Positions 11,438-23,937 of a stretch of DNA of 64,000 nucleotides are shown one piece after another. The stretch comes from Hyaloscypha bicolor E. Taxonomy: Eukaryota; Ascomycota; Leotiomycetes; Helotiales; Hyaloscyphaceae. The notes beneath the pieces were generated by a model. That model worked only from the letters and a program-made list of their open reading frames with translations. It did not search any database and was not told the DNA's origin. Where the stretch lies: contig NW_020194667.1 in NCBI RefSeq assembly GCF_002865645.1, positions 1,387,762 through 1,451,761 of the forward strand. Reading direction: 5' to 3'. Position numbers and translations under genes: made by a program. Numbering within the stretch: position 1 is the stretch's first letter; each line of letters starts with the position of its first letter.

Positions 11438-12174
11438 ATGTCTGCTGGGAGAACTGTAGCTCGAAGTATGGCGGCACTGGGAAGAGGGACATTTAGAAAG
11501 CCATGTGCGAGATCATATACCATTCAAGCTCGAGCTTCATCTTCAATATCACGAACAAGCCCAATTCAATCCTTCTTCACCATTTCGACCCCTCGCAGTA
11601 CCGCGCATAAGATATGCCACGCCAGGAGTTCTGCAGGGTCATTGCAGGCTCGGCGAGCATTCTCAGCAACACCAGCCGCTTCACATGGCCATTTGGATCC
11701 TCCGAAATCGGGCGAAGAGTAAGTGGAACATGGAAGTTAGTGTAAGGACAAAATTAATTTTTGGGCAGGCTCTATGTTACTTTCGTTGATAAGGAGGGTG
11801 ACGAGCACAAAATTGCAGTAAGCAAAGGCAATAATCTGTTGGAGATTGCTCAGGCGCATGATATTGAGATGGAAGGCAAGTCAAGCACATCCTACAAAGG
11901 GCTTGATGAGATGCTAACAAGAATATCAGGAGCTTGCGAAGGATCTTGCTCATGTTCAACATGTCATGTCATAGTCGAAGACGAATCAATGTATGATAAG
12001 ATGGAAGAGGCATCGGATGACGAGAATGATATGCTGGACTTGGCTTTCGGCTTGACTGAAACGTCAAGATTGGGATGCCAAGTTGTCATGTCAAAAGAAT
12101 TGGATGGGCTACGAGTGAGGCTACCTTCGATGACAAGAAATATGCAAGCCAGCGACTTCAGCAAGAAGAATTAA
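11438..12174 (+). CDS. YAH1: Mitochondrial [2Fe-2S] ferredoxin (adrenodoxin type)
   Basis: Exons are 11438-11718, 11769-11875 and 11930-12174. Yah1 passes electrons from ferredoxin reductase (Arh1) to mitochondrial iron-sulfur cluster assembly and to heme A and ubiquinone synthesis. The first about 75 residues are basic and Ser/Arg-rich, a mitochondrial presequence. The ferredoxin domain then begins LYVTFVDKEGDEHKI. The cluster ligands are in ACEGSCSCSTCHV (C-x5-C-x2-C) plus the distal RLGCQ, and ENDMLDLAFGLTETSRLGCQ is a near-perfect family match. The second intron (11876-11929) has a GC donor (AAG|GCAAGT), a GCTAAC branch site and an AG end. It is 54 nt with no stop, so a retained form would insert 18 residues immediately before the cluster loop. 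Confidence 0.93.
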
Positions 12175-12439
12175 GTGGTTGTATCATGAGTCGAAGAGGC
12201 ACTTTAATACATGACTGAACTCGGGAGGATTTTGATGATCAGCATTTGGGTGGAGCATTTAGGGTTGATAGATAGGGCTCCTATCTGTAGGGTATCATTA
12301 AGGGTATCATTGATGCCCATGTACAATACATACGGCGGATTGCATGTACATAAGACAAACTCATTGGAGTCGCATCAGAAGATGCTGAATCGAACGCCAC
12401 ATTCCCATCTCAACGCCATACCGTGTAAGACTTTTATCA
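12175..12439. other. Convergent 3' flanks
   Basis: Short spacer between the convergent YAH1 and RRP15 genes. It contains a small direct repeat (AGGGTATCATTA / AGGGTATCATTG near 12291-12312) and no coding feature. Confidence 0.4.
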
Positions 12440-13297
12440 TTATGCTTCCTCGATCGTTCCAGATTTCAATCCACCTCCGCCACCAGCAATCAAGTCCAAG
12501 AACCCCTTCTTACTCATTTCGTTGACCTTTTCTTCCCGTCTTCCTTGACCTACTAGCCCTTTACTCCTAGCTTCCCTCGCGGCCTCTTCACCCTTAACCT
12601 GTGCAGCCCTAACCGCGTTGAAGAGCTTCACCACACCTCTCTGAGCTGTCTTTCTCAACCTCTTTTCCAGCTCCATCGTTTCCTGCACAGTCTGACCATC
12701 TCCTCTCTCATTCGCAGCATCGAAAGCCGTACTAGTCCCAAGAACATCCTTGACTCGTCCTTTATCTAGCGCTTCCCTCTTCTCAGCCCTCAATTTTTGC
12801 TTTGCCTTCTTCTCCAACGCCAAATCCATGATTTCCTTACTTGCTTGTAATGCATTGGCACTTCGGGAGAGGACCGGATCGATGCGTTTCGAGGTTGATA
12901 ATTTCGAGCCGAGGATCTTGGACATAGAGGTTGCAAAAGCTTCTGGGTCATTGCGTTTGCGCTTTCGTATTAAATTAGGATTCTCATTTTCGTCGTCCTC
13001 ATCTTCCGAACCAGATTCTGAGTCCGAATTTGATGCATCAGTAACCTCCTCCTCCAATTCCGCCTCGTCGAGGGCGGGCTCGTCATCTGCATCTGACCCA
13101 TCTGATCCAACTAAATCTGTCGTGTCGAGTCCCTCCTCGTCAGAGTCTTGGAGGCTCACAGCCTGGAAATCTGTTTCTGCTTCGTCTTCGGAGGAGGACT
13201 TGTAGTCGGTTTGTTTTTTGAATTTTTTGACTGGTCGAGAAACCTTCCCCTTGATTCCCTCTTCTACTTTGCGCTTTTTGGAGAGTGTTCCTGCCAT
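12440..13297 (-). CDS. RRP15: Ribosomal RNA-processing protein Rrp15
   Basis: Single exon, 285 residues. Rrp15 is a nucleolar factor of 60S pre-ribosome maturation (27S pre-rRNA processing). The N-terminus is basic (LSKKRKVEEGIKGK, nuclear localisation), followed by a long Asp/Glu/Ser tract (residues about 35-105). The conserved Rrp15 domain is next: NDPEAFATSMSKILGSKLSTSK, SRSANALQ, then the Lys/Glu coiled-coil LALEKKAKQKLRAEKREALDKGRV and LRKTAQRGVVKLFNAVRAAQ. It ends in KKGFLDLIAGGGG, a usual C-terminal signature. It is divergent from SRP54 across 204 bp. Length is normal for the fungal family, and no lesion is seen. Confidence 0.93.
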   Translation of the reverse strand: MAGTLSKKRKVEEGIKGKVSRPVKKFKKQTDYKSSSEDEAETDFQAVSLQDSDEEGLDTTDLVGSDGSDADDEPALDEAELEEEVTDASNSDSESGSEDEDDENENPNLIRKRKRNDPEAFATSMSKILGSKLSTSKRIDPVLSRSANALQASKEIMDLALEKKAKQKLRAEKREALDKGRVKDVLGTSTAFDAANERGDGQTVQETMELEKRLRKTAQRGVVKLFNAVRAAQVKGEEAAREARSKGLVGQGRREEKVNEMSKKGFLDLIAGGGGGLKSGTIEEA

Positions 13298-13501
13298 TTT
13301 GTGAATCGATTGAGTGTTTTGGTGCTTGTGATGATGGGTTGACTTTTAAGCTTGTCGAAGAAAAATAGTTTGGAGTTTTCGGAATCGGCGAAAAGTTTCT
13401 CCGGTCTTGGCAACGGACACCCCGCCTTCGCCCACAATCGCTCTCCTTCCAAAGACATCGACGACATAATACCAGAAAGACAGCGTCGCACATTCACCAA
13501 A
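13298..13501. promoter_or_regulatory. Shared divergent promoter, RRP15 / SRP54
   Basis: A 204-bp interval between the ATGs of RRP15 (minus) and SRP54 (plus). It is a compact bidirectional housekeeping promoter and no individual site stands out. Confidence 0.5.
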
Positions 13502-15099
<1,598 letters not shown>

Positions 15100-15587
15100 C
15101 AACTCGCTGTTCGAACATCTGAGATTTACAGGACGGGCATATAGCGCGGCGTTTGGGCTCGAGTGGATCACAAGATTAGATATATCGACCAGGGAAGACG
15201 TCACAGACGAATATATCCCAATGTTCTCGATCCTACCGGTACTTCTTTCGTGTCGATTCAAGGTATGGCGAAGCTGCATGGCTTAGGTGAGCTCGGTGCC
15301 AGTGGAACGAACGTGCCCACTATTTGCTTCTTGCGGCCTCTCCTTTATTGGCTTTTCAGCATTCCAAGGTAGCTTACTTTGAGATTCGCCCCAAACGCTC
15401 AAGTTTTCCTTGATGTGGTTCTAATTAAATATCCCACGCCCCTTCTGTCCAACCCTTCCTTCAACTGTTCAACATCGCAGCGGACCAAGCTCCTCCTTTC
15501 CCCTGTCTTGATTATATGCTAACCACACCGGTCTACCTCACTCATCGCATTAGCTCATCACCTTAGTTCTTCCTAATATCCATCACA
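15100..15587. other. Intergenic, no gene recognised
   Basis: 3' flank of SRP54 followed by a pyrimidine-rich leader just before the ATG at 15588. No further feature is seen. Confidence 0.4.
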
Positions 15588-16025
15588 ATGACTCCCCCTC
15601 TTGCCAAAGGGGAATATGACGTAAGCTGGATTTACGACCCAGCTCCAGAATCAGTCCATACCACTAATCTCGTCAACCAGGCCAATAATGGGGAGTATGC
15701 TGAAGATAAGCTGTCAGATCATATCTTCGGAGTGATCCTCCGGGCTTTGGATGAGGGCGGTCTAATCGAGGAAAAGAACGCGACCTTGTGTCTCCAAGCT
15801 CTGTTTTGGCACAAAAACAGAAAGATATTGAGTATTCATCAAGCCCACGAGCACATTGGACATCCATTCCTTGGCCCCGACGGCCGCGTTCTTGCTCTCA
15901 AAGGCCGTACTCTATGCGGAGGTGCCAGCAATCTTCAGACTTCCAACCTCATCCCTACTCAGGTTAATGCCCACTCCCTAGTGCGCAAATTGACATCAGA
16001 GAAATCCCTTCACTGGCCGCGGTAG
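15588..16025 (+). CDS. Small hypothetical protein
   Basis: A 145-codon frame whose ATG has a strong fungal context (CATCACAATGACT) preceded by a CT-rich leader with TTCCTAATATCC. The product contains LSDHIFGVILRALDEGGLIEEKNATLCLQALFW, a plausible helical region, then GPDGRVLALKGRTLCGG. I recognise no family, and no signal peptide or membrane segment is present. The 3' end is uncertain, since an intron near 15960 (a GTTAATG-like donor) could extend the gene. Moderate to low confidence that this is a real protein. Confidence 0.4.
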   Translation: MTPPLAKGEYDVSWIYDPAPESVHTTNLVNQANNGEYAEDKLSDHIFGVILRALDEGGLIEEKNATLCLQALFWHKNRKILSIHQAHEHIGHPFLGPDGRVLALKGRTLCGGASNLQTSNLIPTQVNAHSLVRKLTSEKSLHWPR

Positions 16026-16478
16026 CGGAAATACTACATAAATGAGGGTGAGCAGTCGTAATACCAAGGATGAGCGTGATGTATTTGTCGAATCACGTAC
16101 TTGTCACCCCGGCCAATCGTCACTTCCCCCTGCCCACGTTGCTCGTCTTCTGAGGAGGGGCTTGCGGCGAAGGAGGTTGCGTCTCGATAGAAGATCGTCT
16201 GCAAATCCCGTCCCTTCACAATCTACCAGTACAGGCGATTCTACGAAGGAGCACAAACAGCATACTTGGAGGAGAAATAACATGACCAGCAGTGATAACT
16301 CCGATTTGACTCCGAAGAATGGCGACAGGAACAACAAAGCTCATGGAGAGGAGGGTGTCTTGCGACTCGAGCAACACATGTATCATAGAAAACAAGCGAA
16401 ACGAGGAAATCAAGTTATGCACATAACAGCAAGGGAGCACATGCAGTGGAATTCCTCCGAGGTAAAAATACAACCATG
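16026..16478. other. Intergenic, no gene recognised
   Basis: About 450 bp between the small hypothetical and the 3' end of the rhodopsin-domain gene. Both strands have short open stretches, none of them convincing. Confidence 0.35.
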
Positions 16479-18008
16479 TCATACATCCAACTTAACAATG
16501 ATACTTTCCATCCTCGATCTCTCCCTCTCGTCATCCTCCCCCCGATTTTCATCCTCGTGCACCGACACTCTGACAGTTTTCACAATCTTCCCATACACCG
16601 TCCGTTTTTTATTACTTCGCTCTTCCTCATCACCACCCGTCCTAATCCAAAACGTAGTCCCAACTTCCCCCCTTCTCCCTTTCCCAAACTCCCCCTCATC
16701 CCAACTTTCTAACTCAAACGCCTCGCCCCTCCCTACCCCTCTCCTTGGCCCAGACGTCGCAGTACCATTCACATATCCATATCGCTTCGATACTCCATGC
16801 TTAGTTCCACTCTGTCTCAAAGTCCCTCCACGATTCAAAGTTTGAGATTCGGAAGGGAAGAGATTCGGAGCAATTTTCCGGATGAGAGGACGGATAGCGG
16901 GTGCCGAGGCGCAGAAGAGACCGACACTAACTTCAATGGAGGTCCATGTTGTGAGGTCTGAGACGTCCCCTGTTCTACCTATTAGCTGAGGAGAGAGAAG
17001 GGACCGGTTAGGGACGTTGTACATGTTTTATCGTTGCTTCCATCGAGCATGATGATTCGGTCGAGGCGTATGCAAGCGGCCACGATGATGAGAACACCAA
17101 GGCTGACGACGCCGAGAAGAATGATTTTCTGCTTAACAGGTAATTGAAGGGGTACTGATGTTTGTTTTAGCAGGTAGCATTGCACAGAGCAGTTAGTATC
17201 TGGGGAATTTTCAGACATACAAACTCTCGGTATGACAAACACCATCAAAGATACATCTGCAATGACGCCCGTGATGGTATTTGCGTAAAAGCTGGCGAGG
17301 GGCGATGCGCAGGTTGGAGGTATTGCCCAAGCACCAGACACCGGCTTGCAGGAGAAAAGAAAAGTGAGTTCAATAACGAGTGCTGTGATGGTGATGAACC
17401 CGAGGAGGGAGTAAATCACCATCTTACTTTGCTTATCTTGAAATACTCGCATGTAGAAAGTGCATATCCCCAATTTCGTGATGCAGATCACAAATTGATA
17501 AATAATTCGTGATATAAATGCGAGTTTCAATGTTGCGATAACGTCTGGAAGAGTTTGCAAAAATGAATGGCGTCCGGAGCCAAATTTGACGAAGAGACAG
17601 TCCAAGACGGCGAGACAGAGACTAGCGAGCTAGTGGATAGTCAGCTTCTTTCTGGGACGAGAAGTGGCATCCAGTACCCATGATACGGTTATTAATGTAT
17701 CATCCCAACCCCAATTCTTCGTGAGAATGCTTCTTGTATACAATCTTGCAAGTACGAAGATCGTGCTGAAGATGGTTGGCACTATGGTGCCAATGAGGAC
17801 CCCGAGCACTCTCGATTGGGATGCTAACACATCTTGCTGTTACGTACGTCAGTCTTAATAAAATGGCAATGAGAGAACTGCTATGATCGAAGCCGAGTGA
17901 AGATTTATCAAACATCTCCTGAATCTCTTCTAGTAAAAAATCCGATGTTCCAGATAAAGAAGTCTGGCCAAGAAGAACGACTAGTCAAGGGTGACTTACA
18001 GACGACAT
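16479..18008 (-). CDS. Integral membrane protein, fungal rhodopsin/SAT4-type domain
   Basis: Five exons: 18008-18000, 17836-17678, 17629-17221, 17154-17023 and 16969-16479, giving 399 residues. Every junction keeps the frame. The protein has about seven membrane helices: LGVLIGTIVPTIFSTIFVLARLY, WGWDDTLITVSW, LASLCLAVLDCLFV, YQFVICITKLGICTFYMRVF, MVIYSLLGFITITALVIELTFLFSC, GVIADVSLMVFVIPRV and ILLGVVSLGVLIIVAACI. The WGWDD and F-x2-KP (SCKPVSGAW) elements are typical of the fungal rhodopsin-domain (Pth11-related/SAT4) family of plasma-membrane proteins of mostly unknown ligand. A charged cytosolic tail of about 150 residues follows. The first coding exon is only 9 nt (ATG TCG TCT) and is the least certain part. 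The last acceptor was chosen because it yields the conserved Trp (DKTW). Confidence 0.82.
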
Positions 18009-19416
18009 CGCAACACTGCCAGGACAGACAGTTCAGAGAAGGTTTCTAACATCAGGTTGAAGAAAACCAACTAAGATTGGGGTTTCCATGGAGAAGAAAT
18101 ATGGAAACCAAAAAGTTATCTCTTGCTTTGAGACGAGTTCCCTAGGATTGTGCCGTCTCTTCTGGGAAGCATGTTGTGGAACAACTCTTGTTTCTACAAA
18201 AGCTTATTGGGGAGGAATGATCTCGACAGGGTTTCTCCACTTCGAGAAAAAGCGGAGGAATGATAAAAGGTTCTAGGGCGGGAATATAGTTCAGTCGGGG
18301 CTGCCGGCTTGGAACATTCACAGTTCGAAAGGGCGTTAGTTGTCCACTTATCCACCTAAAGCAGGAGGTGAACAGACAAAGTCCGTCGATCTGTGGGGAA
18401 GGACCGTTCTCCGGCTTGTAGATCAGTGCGGGGAAGGACCTTTCTCTGTCTTGCAGATCAATGCGGGCAAGGAACCCGACCTGATGGGACTCGGGTTGTG
18501 GGGCATTCTACCATTCTAATTAGGCTCGTCTGAGATCTCAACAGAGCAACGGAACGAATCTCGCCGCCCGCCGGTAGGATAACATGGTTACGTGTTTGCT
18601 GTAACGGCCACCACGTCAGAAAAAGGCTGGTTGGATGAACGGGACAAGAATTAGAAAGTATCATAGAACTCTACCCAGTAGTGTGAATGAGCATCCGCCT
18701 TCAGACTTGCTCTAAGAGGAAACTGTTGAGATATAAGATGGTAATTAGATGGCTTTGGAAATTGAATCTATGTACTTTCCTAATCCTGGCATCTCGCAAT
18801 ATCAGTTCTTCAATGCGAAAAGACTTCTAGGTGTCACAAAATGGAGCAACTTTTCACCACAGACTTGTGTAAGGCTAGAACTGAGCACGCTCACCGCAAG
18901 TTCGCATCTCCAACTTACAAGTGGCTGGGCATTTGACGACCCTGTAAATAGACGGAGAAGTTCAGGAAGTGACGTTGAAAAGTTGCGAGGACTAATTCTG
19001 GGCGGGAGACTTCCAAGCGCATCATCGGTTTGCCTCGGTGCTTTGGCCCCCGATTTGGTAGCGATATCCCTCCCCTCTTTCATAAATCGTTTCAAAACGG
19101 CGACTCTGAAGCGGAAGCGAGGTTCAGATTACGCAATTCATCCCAGTCTACTAAGTATCTGCGGACAAGTCTTCTCAGCTTGGACGGCCTTGCCAAGGAC
19201 GGGCGACGCAATTGGATCTGGTTGGGTTATCGGTGTCAGGATTTCTCAAGAGAGACAACATCAATTGACCAACTGACTGAGACCAATTCTGTGGACGATG
19301 GGTCGCGTAATTGGCTGAGCCGCGATAGCCACGTCCGGATGTTGCCAATTTCCGATGTTGAAAGACGAGAGCGATGAGTTGTCCAGGGTCACCGACCTAT
19401 CGCCAGACCGACACTA
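18009..19416. other. Gene-free stretch of 1.4 kb
   Basis: No supportable gene. Plus-strand frames at 18749-19276 and 19030-19377 overlap in different frames and look like chance. A worn tandem repeat occupies about 18388-18475. Confidence 0.4.
18388..18475. repeat. Diverged tandem repeat, about 35-bp unit, 2.5 copies
   Basis: Units begin GATCTGTGGGGAAGGACC, GATCAGTGCGGGGAAGGACC and GATCAATGCGGGCAAGGA, with a following TTCTC(T/C)G(G/T)CTTG(T/C)A. There are several substitutions per unit, so this is an old duplication. Confidence 0.55.
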
Positions 19417-21938
19417 TCATGAAGCTTGTGCGATTTCTTTTTGGTGAAAAAGGCCAGGCGCAATTCTATTCGCTAATTCCCAATCAGGTGGCAGATAGAT
19501 TGTAAAGAGATTTGTCAACAAGTCGGCATTGCATTCGCACAGCTCAATGCCATGAAGTTGAACTGGAAAGGCAGCACCCATCTCGAGCCATGTTTCTTTC
19601 TCCCTTTCTAGCTGGGGACATGATGTAGTCCAATCCGTGAGTTCAACAACATGTAATTGATGCATACGTGATCCAAGGAAGCAAGCTTCACAGCCAAGCT
19701 TGTTGAATGTTGAATATGCCCATACCACAAGTGCAGCCACAGACAAGGCTGCGTATGCCATCGGATCCAAGGTATATTTCTTAATCGTCCTATTCTCCTG
19801 GAGATCTGGGCTCGAATTTTGGTGAGCGTGAAGGATTGCCACGGCATGGCACAGTGCTTGCCTCGCTGTAGGGGTTTCAACCCATTTTTTGATGTGTGCT
19901 TGACGCTGTTCTCTGGCTTCACAATGTCGCTGAGAAGCTTCTCTAAGTGGATCCAAAGACTGATCATTTGCAAGTTTAGTGATTCGGCCAATCTCGGCGT
20001 ACAAATGAAGACTGAACATGTTATATAGCATAAATGTATCAAAAAGGAGATCTTTGACACGTGCTGTAACAACGTTCTGCCATCCTGGCCGAGATCGGTC
20101 TTCATAGCCAAAATAATGACGAAACGGCAAGCACTGTTCTTGACCAAATTCCGCACTGTCAGAGTTTTGGTTTGCAATTCGATCGAGTATTTCCCTTAAG
20201 GACTCGAGGTGTCTTCGTTGAGTGTCTTTTTGAAGGACAATGCTGATTTCGCAGTCGCGGGAGTATTCACGGTGATCCGAGACCTTCCAAATACTGGGCT
20301 GTATTGCGCAGATATAAAATTGAATATCCTCAATCAATATTGGATATTCCCTGAATATTACCGAATCCGAGGCGCTTTCGTGGATCATGCTGTGGAGCGA
20401 TTTGTCACACCGAAATATAGGCTCATTTGCTTGTCGACTCTCCCATACTGGTAGCCCATCCGCGTTCCAGAGTGAATAAGTTTGTTGAAGACCATAGTGC
20501 AGTTCTTCTGGCATCAACACTGCTGGTTGATTGCGGACTAGGCTGAGACACGTGTCGATCTTGAAGAGATAGGCAGATAACCTGTATCGGTCTAAGTCAC
20601 TTGAGACCTGCTAGGTTAAGATGGATGAACTTACCTCATTCTCTGATTTATCTTTACAAGCTTGAAAGGAAGAAAAATCCCCGGCTTTTCATCAACCCAG
20701 ACAGTATCCGGATCGAAGAATCCAACATCTCGAAGAACCGCTACAAGTAGATTTCGCAGCATCATTACCCGAGATAGTACCGCCTCACGCTGTAAATATG
20801 TTAATATTGTACTTACCGGGACTGGGTGTTTTACTTACACCGGTATATAAACCGAAGACGATGTTGAGTAGCGCTGATTGGCATAAACAAGCTGATAATG
20901 AATGTTGAAATTTGTCTTTCGCTGTAACTTTGGACTTACAATTGCATCTCAGTTAGCGCTTACCGTATTCTGATTGAACCCTCTGTAGGGAATACATACC
21001 AACTGAGATGTGATCCCGCTGACCAACTTCTCATGTGAATCGAGAGCACGCTTCTTCGCTTCACGACTCCCCTCCAACCAAGCTCCGATCATTATCATGG
21101 ATGATAACATGATCGTGACAGGAGTCTCCGCTTCAAGTGAAGAACGATGAATTAGTGGCCATCTGTGATGGAAATGAATGTAATAAAGCTCCAAGTATTT
21201 TTCCGACTCCGTATCTAGCGGGACCTCGAGCTCCGGGTCCAGGACTTGGGAGTCATTTCGATCGTTCGAGTCATTTCGGTTCTTCACCGCTGACCAGTCA
21301 ACTAAGCCGTTGACGTTGGGTGCCCGAAAAAGAGAAGAGCTCGTAAGAGATAAAGCTTGCTGGGTGCTGTTATCGGCTAATACTCCCATTAGAGGCTCAC
21401 TAGATCCTGGTGGGAGCCGGGCGGAGTTCCTAAGGCCCTCTGTGTTGGCATTTGACGCGTCGGATGGCTCCTGCTCCTTTGCGGAGGACCCCGAAGAAGT
21501 CGATCCTTGCCAGGCCATCTGATCTCCCGGCTCTACAGACGAGGCCGACCGCTGAACCTCATCTTGAGTTCTATACTTGCATTCGAGTCCTTTCTTGAGG
21601 CAGGTTGAACACTTCTCATTTCCGTCACACTTTGTCTTGCTGGCGTGGCACACGATGCATGCCCTCTTGCTTCTTCCAGAAGGATTCGGCTTAAATACGT
21701 TGCCATGTTTGGCAAGATGGCGTAAGAGGCTGTCGCTGCTCAAGATCAGCAACCAGGCCCCAGAATTCGAGAGGAGGATCCGGGAGGGAGCTCACCTTCG
21801 ATTGAACTTCCGGTGGCAGACATGACATGTCTGAAGATTTGCTGCGTTATGACTACGCTCGTGACGAGTCAAATGCTCCTTCCGCGTAAAGGACCTGCCG
21901 CAGCCAGTGGTCTGGCAACGAAACTGTCGATGTTCCAT
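19417..21938 (-). CDS. Transcription factor with two C2H2 fingers plus Zn2Cys6 cluster
   Basis: Five exons: 21938-21796, 21735-21000, 20934-20839, 20789-20635 and 20581-19417, giving about 764 residues. The N-terminus has two C2H2 fingers (FRCQTTGCGRSFTRKEHLTRH; QTCHVCHRKFNRSDSLLRH), the second completed across the first splice. A fungal Zn2Cys6 binuclear cluster follows directly (RACIVCHASKTKCDGNEKCSTC...C). A Ser-rich linker leads to a fungal-specific transcription factor domain (LELYYIHFHHRWPLIHRSSL; CQSALLNIVFGLYTG; REAVLSRVMMLRNLLVAVLRD) and a helical C-terminus. Zn2Cys6 proteins with preceding C2H2 fingers are sequence-specific nuclear regulators of metabolism or detoxification; the target is unknown. 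The exon 2 to exon 3 junction is the weakest: I chose GTATGT at 20999 to AG at 20935, and a later donor (GTAAGC) is possible. It is divergent from the NmrA-like gene at 22984. Confidence 0.85.
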
Positions 21939-22983
21939 TTCGTCGAGCAGAAGCCTGCGCGACTTGGCGTCAGGGGAGGCTTCGGCCTCCCACTGGCGGC
22001 TTCTGGTGGGCGAGGGAAATGGATGGACGTTTTGGCTCTGGGTCTTTGAGGCGATAGACCGTTTTCGTGCCAGGACACCTTCCGGACTTTAGATCACAGC
22101 GCTGCTCTAGTGGAATCGTCATGAGCCGGGTGGGATGGTGGTGTTGCTTGTTGTATTTGAAAGAAGAGAGGTGTTGACGGCATCCCACAACTACGGTCAT
22201 CGCTTACGCCGGAGCATCATTTCTTCCGCGCGTAAAATTCAACTGCCGGTTGCCGCAAGTTTTTTTGTCCGAAATGACTGTTGCTGTGGGCGGACGTGGC
22301 GGACCCCCGGCTCCCACGCAGCTTGTTTCGTTTCATTTCATTCGATGCCGGCTCGTTCCTCCTCCGTGTCTCTCAAGGACGAGGACTCAGAACCACTGCG
22401 GCGCCACGTTGACATCTTGACTGACGGTATAGATCAGACTCTGGCATTAGAAATCCTGCATGGATCCAATTGAGCTAAGCTGCGCCCAGTTGAGGTGCAG
22501 AAAGTGTCCGAGAGTCTAGCTTAGAAGAAAGCGTAACAAGCTCGCCCACAACACAACAAGGCGCCCATCACAAGGCTGGTGGCCGAATACACAAAATATG
22601 ATTGGCCACATGCGTTGCTTTTAGCTTTCTTTAGACCCTTGTTTTGAGTTGTTCAACCCCAATCCACCGTCTCTTCTGTTGGGCTTCTCGGCTTGGGGAA
22701 ATTCTGGTTTGAAATCCGGCCATGGCATGACCCTCGTCGAACTCAGATTTTACTAAGCGTTTTTTATTATTGAGTTCGGTATTCCACGCAATCTGGTTTG
22801 ATTAGAAATATTGCAAAGGCCCGCCAGTTATGGCGTTTGAGGAAAGGATATAAACCACCTCAGGTGCCTTTGAGGGGGTAGTTCCTCCACCATCATCGCA
22901 GCTTCTCTAGTTCCAAGTCTTGCCACCAACGCCACACATCTGAATCTTCTCATCACCCTTCTCAAGCAACTGGAAGCTCGATA
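21939..22983. promoter_or_regulatory. Divergent intergenic region, regulator / NmrA-like gene
   Basis: About 1.05 kb between the two divergent start codons. A TATA-like GGATATAAACC lies at about 22846-22856, followed by a CT-rich leader, positioned to serve the plus-strand NmrA-like gene about 130 bp upstream of its ATG. No operator for the zinc-finger protein can be named from sequence alone. Confidence 0.45.
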
Positions 22984-23937
22984 ATGGTTGTCATCAAGAA
23001 CGTCGCCGTCGTCGGAGTAAGTGTTCCTGCCGCCCTATGGTGATTCTAACTGAACCGTGCTGACTATCCCAGGCCTCCGGAGTAATTGGAGCGCCGGTTC
23101 TCAAAGCAATCATCGACTCTGGAAAGTTCAACATCGCTGTCCTGTCTCGTGTTGGCTCCAAAGCAACGTTCCCGTCCTCGGTCAAAGACATCCCCGTCGA
23201 TTACACCTCAGTGCAGTCTCTTACCACGGCCCTCAAAGGTCAAGATGCAGTCATCTCAACTGTTGGAACTGAAGGTCTTCTCGGCCAGAGCGTGCTCTTT
23301 GATGCGGCAGTCGCCGCAGGAGTAAAGCGTTTCCTGCCCTCTGAATTCGGGTCTGATTTCTCAAATCCGAAGACAGCCAGCTTACCAATCTTTGGTTACA
23401 AGGTTGCGACACGAAAGCACATCGAAGAGAAAGTCAAGGCAGGCGCCGATATTACCTACACTTACGTCGTCAACGCGCCATTCCTGGACTGGGGAATTGA
23501 GGTCGGATTTCTTCTCGACTACAAGGAAGGGAAGCCTCGTATCTACGACGGCGGTGATGTTCCATTCAGTGCCACAACTCTCGCGTCTGTCGGACTGGCA
23601 ACCGTGGGAGTTCTGACCAATTACGACGAGACGATAAACAGGCAAGTGATGGTTCATGATATCGTCGTCACCCAAAATCAATTGTTGGCCATAGCAAAGA
23701 AGGTCGCACCAGAGAAGAAGTGGGTTCCCGTTCCGACCAAGACATCTGATATGCTCGAGGCTGCCAATGCCGCTCTAGCGAAAGGGGATCTCTCACTGAT
23801 GTTTGATTTCATTATTGTGGGGAGTTATGGCAGATGGATACGGTGGACGGTTCGAGAATGTTGAGAACCAGATGTTGGGAGTTCCTGGCAAGACCGAGGC
23901 CGATATTGAGGCCATATACAAGAAGGTTTTGACTTAA
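22984..23937 (+). pseudogene. NmrA-like / isoflavone-reductase-like NAD(P)-binding protein, frameshifted
   Basis: Exon 1 is 22984-23016, the intron is 23017-23072 (GTAAGT...CCCAG), and exon 2 begins at 23073. The N-terminal Rossmann motif is assembled across the splice: NVAVVG|ASGVIG (GxxGxxG). Family features follow: LSRVGSKATFPSSVK, GQDAVISTVG, AGVKRFLPSEFGSDF and YTYVVNAPFLDWGIEVGFL. These are atypical short-chain-type reductases or redox-sensing regulators that bind NAD(P)H. Near 23826 (GGGGAGTTATGGCAGATGG) the frame is lost: the zero frame ends VGSYGRWIRWTVREC at 23863, while the +1 frame carries the expected C-terminus (GYGGRFENVENQMLGVPGKTEADIEAIYKK) to TAA 23937. Exon 2 is 865 nt, one base more than a multiple of three. 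The loss removes about 36 residues. Confidence 0.82.

Noticed and set aside
12750..13205. Plus-strand Ser-rich 151-codon protein
   Set aside because: It is the complement of the acidic Asp/Glu tract of RRP15, a well-known source of spurious Ser-rich frames.
18749..19377. Plus-strand hypothetical genes of 175 and 115 codons
   Set aside because: They overlap each other in different frames, have no promoter-like context and show no protein-family pattern.
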